Source of the DNA: Petunia secreta
Lineage: Eukaryota; Streptophyta; Magnoliopsida; Solanales; Solanaceae
NCBI GenBank assembly: GCA_029990175.1
Contig: JARKIP010000035.1
Location: 43,600,001 to 43,664,000 of the forward strand
DNA length: 64,000 nt
Direction: 5' to 3'
Shown: in pieces, positions 56,067 to 64,000 of the stretch
Numbering within the stretch: position 1 is the first letter of the stretch
Layout: each line of letters opens with the position of its first letter
Notes under the pieces: generated by a model
Told to the model about the DNA's origin: nothing
Databases searched by the model: none
The model's input: only the letters and a program-made list of their open reading frames with translations
Made by a program: the position numbers and the translations under genes

Positions 56067-57585
56067 ATGGCCACTAGAACATTTGACATAGTTGTTGAAA
56101 TCCCCTAGTTGCTTAGAGAATTGGTGAGGAAACCTAAGCATAGATCAACAAGACCGAGTCAAAATGGTGATGGGTAATATGATTTCACTAATGGAGCACA
56201 CTGCAGTGGAAGGGATGATAGAAGCAGCACTACATTATTGGGATGCAGACCGAGCAGTCTTCCACTTTGGAAGTGTAGAGTTGACACCATCACTAGAGGA
56301 AATAGGTAGGTTAACTCAATTACCAATCGGGAATTTCTCTAACTCCCCTCTACATCAAATTTGGGTATGAGGAAGCATTTCAAGAATCCAAAAACTATTT
56401 CAGCATCAACCAGGCAGATTGGCAAGAGCGGAGGGTACTTGCTTTTGTCACCAGTTTTCTAGGGACTGTCGTCTTTCCACAAAACGAAGGACGAGTTGAT
56501 GTTTGCATGGTCACAATTTCCGATGCCTTACTCAAAGACATTAACAAGAAATACACTCTGCTACCGATGATTATTGCAGAAATGTACCGAGCTTTAGAAA
56601 GATGCAAGAAGGGCGCTGGTTTCTTTGAAGGTTAAAACTTGTTTTTACAAATTTGGCTGATGGAGCATTTGCAAAAGATGGCTAGCATAGACCAAGCTTT
56701 CCATTCCATACCAATGGAAAACTACATCTTGACTCATACTGCGCGCATAGAAAATGCTTTTGGGAAATGAGATCAACCAACAACTACCAATGGTTGGCAC
56801 CACATGTTCTCCCAACTGACACCTGAAAACATTCAATGAATGTTTGATTACTTTCCCAACACAACAGTAATCACACGGTCCGAAAAAGACTCATTTCTCA
56901 TCTTGGTGGGCTTTAGAGGAGTTTACCTATACACTCCTTTAAGGGCACTTAGACAAGCAGGGAGAAAGCAGACAGTACCCCAAATTGCAGACGTCAGAAT
57001 TTCAAAGCAAATATTCTCGGAGGAGCGATACCGTTCAAAAACAAGATATTAGAACTTTGGAAAGAAAGACAACAAATGGGAATCAAGACTATTGGACGAG
57101 ACAGGTTTGACACTGGCTATGATGAAGATTACCCAGACTGGCTTAGGAAAGACATAGAAAGGGCAGTTCAACCAAATACAACAACAAAAAGGAAAAAGAA
57201 TGCTGATGAGTTAGAATCTGAGTACAAAAGATTACACAAACAACTGGCAAGGGCACGAGGAAAAATAGCAAAGAAGCAAAGTTTGGTCGAAGCAAAGAAC
57301 GAAGAAAAAAGTAAATGGCGTAGTAAGGCAGAACTCCTGACAAAATGCATAGAGTCTATCGGCGTATGGGCTAGCGAGGGGATGGACTCTGTGGCAAACA
57401 AAGGAATAGAGGAGAAAGGAAGAATGGCTTGGGAAATGTTTAAGAACTTCACATTTGACATATCCCGGCTCTTAACTGATGCAGAAAACATCATTTTTCA
57501 AGGATACTCATCAGAGGCAAGCTCGTCCGAGGAAGACTCGTCCGAGAAAGAAGAAGAAGAATCCTTTAGGGATGGATCAGCATGA
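56067..57585 (+). pseudogene. Element C ORF1, plant-mobile-domain-like, broken
   Basis: The remnant begins at MATRTFDIVVEIP (56067) with an early stop and frame change. It then has an open piece 56164-56370 with ALHYWDADRAVFHFG and VELTPSLEEIGRL, resembling the N-terminal ORF1 / plant mobile domain of Tat/Ogre elements. The frame shifts near 56360, where YEEAFQESKNYF continues it. Stops follow near 56634, 56768 and 56837. The last open piece, 57076-57585, is charged with a likely coiled coil and an acidic Ser/Glu tail. I do not assign a function. Confidence 0.65.
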
Positions 57586-58138
57586 AAGATGTTCACCTGG
57601 CCATGATCTAACCTTCTAGTAATGTTTCCCACCTTTTGTACTATTTCAATATCAGCCAATGTAACAAAAGTCCAATAAACACAGTATTATCTTTTAAGCT
57701 TCGAATTTTGTTAGCAAATGAAATAATGTATGTGGCACAAAGCGTTTTTCAAAATCATCGCGAGTAAAGCGGTCCTTCATATTATAAGATGCATTTCTTA
57801 TTTGATATGTGTGCATTGCATGATTTTTTCTGTTGCTCTAGGTCTCTAAAGGAATCCTTTCTCCAAATCCAATCGCCTATCGAGGCACCTCATCTCTCTA
57901 CTCTATGCCCAAATCCTGATATCTAAAACCTTTCACGTGTCCAAACTGTCTCTAACTCACTACTAAGCTCAAAAGTCTATTACCCAAAAGGTTGGCTCGA
58001 GTTGAATACCAAGGCAAAGGACATGGTTAAGCGAGTGCACTTGTCAGGGATTTTTCGAAATAAGGGAGTTTTCACAGCAATTCCACCATCTCTCTCCTCT
58101 CTCTACAAACTACCGATAAGGCTTGCCAGTCTGGAAGT

Positions 58139-58706
58139 GTGAGCATTTTCAAGAAGAAAGAGGAAGTCTCTTTTTTCGCAACCATTCAAGACCCTACCTT
58201 CAACCACTACTATCAAACATCGCCACTATTTTATCCCTGCCCTCATATATCACCTAAACATCCCGCTCAGCCCACTCGACATATATTCCACATCCCAGCA
58301 CCAAATCGTTCGCTATACCAGCAAAACACTCAAGCCAACTACCGAAATGCACCATCATATCCCTCCTAGACCTCGCACTGACGCAAACCAAAAACCAAAA
58401 AGAAACTACACTCCACTAGCCGAATCCCATACTCAATTGTTCAAGAGAGTTGAAACTGCCTGGCTTATTGCCCTAGTACCTCAACTGTTCCAGCAAACAC
58501 TATGCACATGGAGAGAAACTGACAAAGCAAGGAGAATATTGGTCAAACTCAAAGGCACACATGGCTCACCTCAAAACCTTTTGACACCAACATCCAAGGA
58601 TTATTTTGTTGGATCTGTCTACACAGTCACACCACTAACAGTACATGACTGTGATTCAAAGCCCTTTCCAACCCACTCAAGAATTCAAAGGGCCAGTAAA
58701 AGATAA
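58139..58706 (+). pseudogene. gag-like fragment of element C
   Basis: Two short overlapping frames: a Pro/Tyr/Gln-rich piece, then a piece with NYTPLAESHTQLFKR, a motif found in Tat/Ogre gag (family knowledge). No zinc knuckle follows, so the gag is truncated. Confidence 0.5.
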
Positions 58707-60599
58707 TATCGGGAAGACAGAGGTGTAGCAAATACTTGTGCACAACAACCGAAACAAGCAAGACGATTCAACTTGCAAAGGACAAAGACAGAGCCATCAT
58801 TATATGACCAACCTAGAGACCCCTGGAACATCTGGAAGCATATCCTTATCCACTAGCAAAGACAGAGCAAGACAGTGAAGTTATTTGAGACACTTACCAT
58901 AGAAAGGGTTGAGTTGATATAAAAGCACATGCGAGTAGGCTTCTTGGAGCAATTTTGGTCGAAGGTTTTATTGCGGTGATATGAATTCTCATGAAAACAA
59001 CTACAATAGGACGCAACAATGTAAGAGTACACATGATATGAGGAACTTACATTGAGTTTGACAATTCAGCAATAAGATATATCCAAAAAGGAAAGCTGGT
59101 GCAAAAACTATACTTCAGTAGTTGTTTGACAAGAATGAAAGACGCTAAGTATCTCTCCGAGGACACATAGCCATCATGACGGAAAAATTTGCAAGGAGGG
59201 ATGACAAACGTACTCAAGGTCTTGGTATTCGACAAAAGCCAACATCCCTTTCCGCTACACAACACAATGTTCCTTACACAGCGTCTTTACCACCTTTCAT
59301 TGACATTCAACTCCTCATCTCCCGTTTGAACAATCGTCGGTCGTTTGACAAAAATCCTTGCCTGGACTGCTACGTAAAGCACTTGGGCAATCTCTTGTAA
59401 TATTCACGCGTTCTATCACAACCTCCAAATTCAAGCGCTAATCCATCATCTGCGGTCTAGGCATTCTCTTAAGCTCATGTGTTATTTTTGCTTCAAGTCT
59501 TTGCTAACACGCCCACACTATTTTGTGCATTTCACCACTTTGTTAGGGTATCCTTGCGCTTGAACATTGAAATCGGTCGAGAATCTGCATTCGATAAAGC
59601 CTAAAATGGCAAGCCGAACTGAAAACATTTTCTCTTGCGACAAAGTCCTTTGAACCATCAGCATATGACACCAAGAGCATTCAGACAACCCTAATTCCGT
59701 AGAAATTGCATTATACTCGCACGAGAGTCACAAAAAAGAAATCCAATCATTATACAACCAAAGCTAGTAAACTCACAACCTTAAACCGCACCCAACTTAC
59801 ACAATGAACAACCTCCGTTCCATCAAGACTTCCAATCACAACTTTATCAGGCTCAACACCATCAAAGGCATACAAAAAGATAAAGCCTCACGCCTTATTC
59901 CTTTAGCTCAGTCAAAAGATATTGTATCTAACAAACAAACTACTCCCTGGATACCCATTTCCCAATTCGATCCAACAAGATCTAAACTCATCACTCAAAC
60001 ATTCCCTACCTTGACACCGCAAGACATCCAATACTGAAACACAAAGTCCAGAGTTCGATTGACCAAAGCAAGACGATAGTACAACAAGAACCAACAAAGG
60101 GAAACTCTAACACCCAAACCACAAACACACTTTCTACAAAGGCCAATCCATCAAAGTCAACTCCATGACTTTCCAAAAAGGAAGGCTTGAAACATGAAAA
60201 CATCCCATCACAACCCAAGAAAAATACAATTTTGGACAATCTTCAAATCTGGAAAAATCCAAATATCAAACCTCAGCCTGAGTGTGCAAATGTCTACATA
60301 CTCATAGTTATCAAAACACTCAATCGTCACACTAAAGGAAGAATGCAGATTTTAGCCAATACATTGACGTTCAGTGCAATACAACCAACTTCTCTCAGTG
60401 ATCTGTCATAAACAATAAACTGGGGCAGAATTATTGAGGACCCCTTCAAAAATTCCGAAAGACGCAAACTTGACACTAGGGCAAAAATTTTTGAGATCCT
60501 CTTAAAATTTCAAGGAAAGTCCTTACAACAGCAACATGATAGCCTCCTTAACACATCATATGACATACAATAGCATTTTATTTCTTGCACTTTACTCTT
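58707..60599 (+). other. Internal stretch of element C without a recognisable gene
   Basis: Short frames only (longest about 77 codons), none with a domain I recognise. No reverse transcriptase motif is visible in either strand. Confidence 0.6.
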
Positions 60600-60601
60600 G
60601 A

Positions 60602-61480
60602 TGCATCGACTGAGGGTACACAACCCGATGTCGAATTTTGTCATTTACATTAGCTGAGGGTACACAGCCCGAAGCGTCGGTTGTGGGAACACAGCCCGAT
60701 ACCGATTTTTCATTTACATTAGCTGAGGGTACAGAGCCCGAAGCGTCGATTGAGGGTACAAAGCCCGATATCGATTTGGATTTCAATTTCTGAGGGTACA
60801 GAGCCCGAAGCGTCGGTTGAGGGTGCACAACCCGATATCAATTTGTATTTTAATTAGCTGAGGGTACACAACCTGAAGCGTCGGTTGAGGGTGCACAGCC
60901 CGATATCAATTTGCATTTTAATTAGCTGAGGGTACACAACCCGAAGTGTCGGTTGAGGGTGCACACCCCGATATCAATTTTCATTTTAATTAGCTGAGGG
61001 TACACAACCCGAAGTGCCGGTTGAGGGTACACAGCTCGATATAGATTTGCATTTTAATTACCTGAGGGTACACAGCCTGATATCGATTTTGCATTTTAAT
61101 TAGCTGAGGGTACACAGCCCGAAGCGTCGGTTGAGGGTACACATCCCGACATCGATTTGCATTATAATTAGCTGAGGGTACACAACCTGAAGTGTCGGTT
61201 GAGGGTACACAACCCGTTATCGATTTGTTATTTTCATTAGCTGAGGGTACACAGCCTGAAGCGTCGGTTGAGGGTGCACAACCCGATATCGATTTGTCAT
61301 TTACATTAGCTGAGGGTACATGGCCCGAAGCGTCGATTGAGGGTACACAACCCGATATCGTTTTGCATTTACATTTTGCAGAGGGTACACAGCCCGATAC
61401 ATCGACGGAGGGTACGCAGCCTGATGTCGAAACTGACACCGCAGACGGTACACAGCCCGATGCAAATTTTTGACACTGTA
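60602..61480 (+). repeat. Minisatellite of 67-69 bp units in the 3' region of element C
   Basis: About 12 units plus partial ones. Each is made of two related half-units (GAGGGTACACAGCCCGAAGC-type and GAGGGTACACAACCCGATATC-type) joined by an AT-rich tail (GATTTGCATTTTAATTAGCT or ATTTACATTAGCT). The last units are 69 bp and keep a plus-strand frame open with EGTQPEASVEGTQPDI repeats (61192-61473); the 68-bp units break that frame. Tandem repeats just upstream of the 3' LTR are known for Tat/Ogre elements. Confidence 0.93.
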
Positions 61481-61487
61481 ACAGGAA

Positions 61488-61640
61488 GACAGCATGGGAG
61501 GTAGACAGCCCATTGAAAAGATAGCATGATAAAGGGTAGACAGCCCGTTGAAAAGAGAGCATGATAAAGGGTAGACAGCCCGGTGAAAGGATAACATGAC
61601 AAAGGGTGTGCAACCAAAATGAAAGAATGATAGGAAATCA
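61488..61640 (+). repeat. Short degenerate 35-bp tandem repeat
   Basis: Three to four units of the form GGGTAGACAGCCCGTTGAAA followed by AGAGAGCATGATAAA, directly after the minisatellite. The core GACAGCCCG echoes the larger unit. Confidence 0.8.
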
Positions 61641-62867
61641 TACATGAAGATACACAACTCAATACACAAGGAGTATACAGCCTGACGTGACAAGCACACA
61701 TTTAAATGACAAAAAGCAATGGACATACAATCCGGTGTTGCACTGGCAAAATGATCCAACAACAGCCTGGCAAGACAAAGCAATTACCTCATGACGAGAA
61801 GCACTTAGCAAATGGACATCTCCCAGAGGAGAAGCACACATTCCCTGGTCTACCTAATCTTTCCTTGCCGATTAGGTACCAGCTCCGTGTTCCTTCCTAA
61901 TCGTGCTTTACTCCTTAATATTCCTTAGTTCATTCAAGACAATGTTGAGGCCAAAATGATTCCTCTATCGAGTTACAGTGGAAAATGTGCCCATGCAAAC
62001 CCCTCTTTATGGGTGTGCCGTGCACCACATCTTCATAACTAGGACGTTTACAAGCCTATTTCACCACACTCGGTCTATCGATGTTTTCTCGACTTCGACA
62101 ACGCCTTTGTCCTACCTGCAAAATACATATTCCGTCGAATTCTGACATGCCCAAAAGCTGATCATTTCATGCCCTCACAAGTAATCTGCCTAATCCTCCA
62201 TTGCGAATTAGGATGCCATTTTGAATTTCCTTCCAACTGATGCCTACTTTGCCTATTCAAGCCTATCTGCATCAATCGTGCGTGTTTTCGTGCTTAATCG
62301 TGCCCATCTATTTGAGTCGTGCGCATTTATAAAACTCGATCCTCAAATTCTTCCCAGCTCGGTCAAGGCAATATTGAAGGCGAGATTAATCATTTATCGA
62401 GATGAAATTGAAACTATGTGCATATAAACTCCTCCTTGTGGGTGTGTAGCGCGCCACATCTTCATAACTAGGATGATTATAAGCCTCTTTTCTCATGCTT
62501 GGTCTATTGATGTTATTTCATCTTCGACAATACCTTTGCTTTATTCTTCATTCATCTCGCGAAGAGGCAAAGCATACACGAATCTAAACTTTACATACTT
62601 GGATAAGTTTAGTCTTTACATCCAAAATCGTGCGTCATAAAAATCTCTCATAGGTAAAATGCCATTCCAGAACTACACACGGTCTGATTCTCGTGAAACC
62701 CGAGATATGTAGGCAACTCAGAGGCCGGGGTTCGGCCAAAAACACTCCCAAAACTTTCATTCTCCCCTTTCAATCATTTTTTCCCACCAGTCGCGACAAA
62801 ATTGGCTACTCCGTCAAGTATCTTTGAGCGAACACTCTTTCATCATCCCTGGGCAAAGAGGGGCAGC
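61641..62867 (+). other. 3' untranslated region and polypurine tract of element C
   Basis: No gene. It contains two related blocks (CACCACATCTTCATAACTAGGA near 62030 and CGCCACATCTTCATAACTAGGA near 62453), a duplication of about 420 bp spacing. The CCCGAGATATGTAGGCAACTC stretch at 62699-62719 is typical of the 3' end of these elements. The purine tract GGGCAAAGAGGGGCAGC is at 62851-62867. Confidence 0.7.
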
Positions 62868-64000
62868 TGTTGACACCCAATTTTGTCCCTCCTTTTTCTA
62901 GATTTGGCTATAATTCAACTTAAGGGTGCAATGTGACTAGTTGTGCCAAATGTGCATTAGAAATCATGCATTTACGTGCGTTATCCTCTATTTAGATATT
63001 ATACACTTAACTGTGGCTATATTACGTAAATTTACATCATTTAGGCTATTTGTCAAAATGTGAATATTTGCGCAATATAGTACATTCATAATGTATCACA
63101 TAATTGCATCATTTAGGTTACATATAAAATTCATATCAATTTGTGATTACTTGTACAAATTAATAATTATCTGTGATTATCTGTATTTAAATAATTTTAT
63201 TTGAGTTTATTTAATAATTATTTGTGTATTTTTATAAAATATGTATATATATATATATATGTATCTTTATTTACACTTTTAAGTTGAATATTGGCCAATT
63301 TAAAAGAAAATGTCTATTTTTCTAGTTACTTATTTTCCTTCTTCTTTGTTAAAAATTCCTATGAATCATGACAAGAGTCCGTCTAGGTACATCCATTCAG
63401 TTAGAAATCAATTACGATTTTTTCCAATCAATTAGTTCAAAATCTCTTGAATATTCGTATAATTATTTTATTCCCAAAATATTTCTTTTTTCATTATCTT
63501 TAAATCCTCTTTTATTTTGAACCTAGACAAATGTTCGTCTAGATATGTTCACAGTTGTATTTGAAATTTCATTATCTTCCGACTTTATTTTCGAATTAAG
63601 TCATTCTTAAATTCCTATAATCATTTCGTGTGGAACCTAAACCAGTTACTTAACCAAATACGTTTTCCTACATTCAAGATTTCTATTTCTACTTGAATCT
63701 AGACAAAATGTGGTCCACATTTATTTTCTTTATTTAAATCCATCCTAGTTCATCCCCCATATCTTATCTTCCCCCAAATCACTCCCTAATCTTCCCCATT
63801 TCGGAAACAATTCAAAAATCCCTCAATCTCCTAAAATCCTAAACTCCAATCCCAATTATCCATAATCCCTCTCCTATTTTTAGACACCCCCTTCTTTGTC
63901 TTCTCTACACTCCTAAAACATAACACACACAATGTTATACACAGCAGCACACGCCTACCCCCACTACACCCATCCCCAAACATCATCTCCTCTATTATCT
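62868..64000 (+). repeat. 3' LTR of element C (cut by the window end)
   Basis: First 1133 bp of an LTR of about 2.5 kb. It starts TGTTGACACCC and is not interrupted at the point where the 5' copy carries Gypsy-B. Confidence 0.9.

Larger units (their letters stand above)
36168..64000 (+). mobile_element. Element C: large Tat/Ogre-like Gypsy element without visible pol, runs past the window
   Basis: The two LTR copies start TGTTGACACYCAATTTT at 36168 and 62868. The 5' LTR ends ...GTATGCGACA at 53742 and is followed by GAATGGCGACTCCCCTGGGG, the tRNA-Arg type primer site of Tat/Ogre elements (family knowledge). The purine tract AAAGAGGGGCAGC precedes the 3' LTR. The internal part of about 9.1 kb has a degraded ORF1 with a plant-mobile-domain-like segment, a gag fragment and long tandem repeats. 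No reverse transcriptase, RNase H or integrase was found. The LTR copies differ at many positions, so it is old. Gypsy-B is inserted in its 5' LTR. Confidence 0.85.

Noticed and set aside
57143..57494. Minus-strand frames opposite the coiled-coil piece of element C
   Set aside because: Antisense of a Lys/Glu-rich coding stretch, which commonly leaves the reverse strand open; no domain.
60602..61480. Possible CRISPR-like array
   Set aside because: Repeats are long, adjacent and diverged, without unique spacers of constant length, and the context is a plant retroelement.
60990..61613. 207-codon minus-strand frame with repeated SGCVPS segments
   Set aside because: It is the reverse strand of the minisatellite; its repeat follows the DNA repeat, it overlaps other open frames and it has no start context or domain.

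Overview
This is a plant nuclear genomic window, most likely from a eudicot and probably Solanaceae. The plant call rests on a spliced type IIB Ca2+-ATPase gene plus plant-type Copia, chromovirus, Tat/Ogre-like and Mutator elements. The family assignment is inference from the transposon types, not proven. No rRNA, tRNA or CRISPR locus was seen.

Region 1 (1-19813) holds the only host gene I recognise: a complete seven-exon ACA-type calmodulin-regulated Ca2+ pump (795-19055, + strand, 1016 codons, no disabling mutation seen). Its first intron is 13.46 kb long because an old, degraded Copia element (1569-14407, TSD ATTAC) landed there. That element was later split by a very young, intact, inverted Copia element (3606-11338, TSD CTCGT, 1382-aa gag-pol). 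The old Copia sits only 25 bp from the exon 2 splice acceptor and has separated the likely original branch point from it.

Region 2 (19814-31792) is a degraded minus-strand Tekay/Del-like chromovirus. It is split by a Mutator-like transposon (24634-29988) with 124-bp terminal inverted repeats and a perfect 9-bp TSD (TAGGAAAAT). The transposon carries a MULE transposase gene broken by three frame changes and a second, intact small gene for a GRF-type zinc finger protein with a C-terminal membrane segment.

Region 3 (31793-64000) is a deep nest of Gypsy elements. First come a 5' LTR and leader (Gypsy-A) and a minus-oriented Tat/Ogre-like LTR (element D). Next is a large Tat/Ogre-like element without visible reverse transcriptase (element C, from 36168 past the window end). 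Element C's 5' LTR is split by Gypsy-B (37199-52227, TSD CTTTG), whose gag is split by the related, younger Gypsy-E (40166-47680, TSD CTTGA, 744-bp LTRs that look identical). Gypsy-B and Gypsy-A carry regularly spaced GC-rich palindromes upstream of a TATA box that lies inside an inverted repeat. Element C carries large tandem-repeat arrays in its leader and 3' untranslated region.

Taken together, one functional pump gene survives beside layered mobile elements. The best leads are the GRF-carrying MULE, the phased palindrome arrays of the chromovirus LTRs, and the LTR-supplied splice signals in the Ca2+-ATPase intron.
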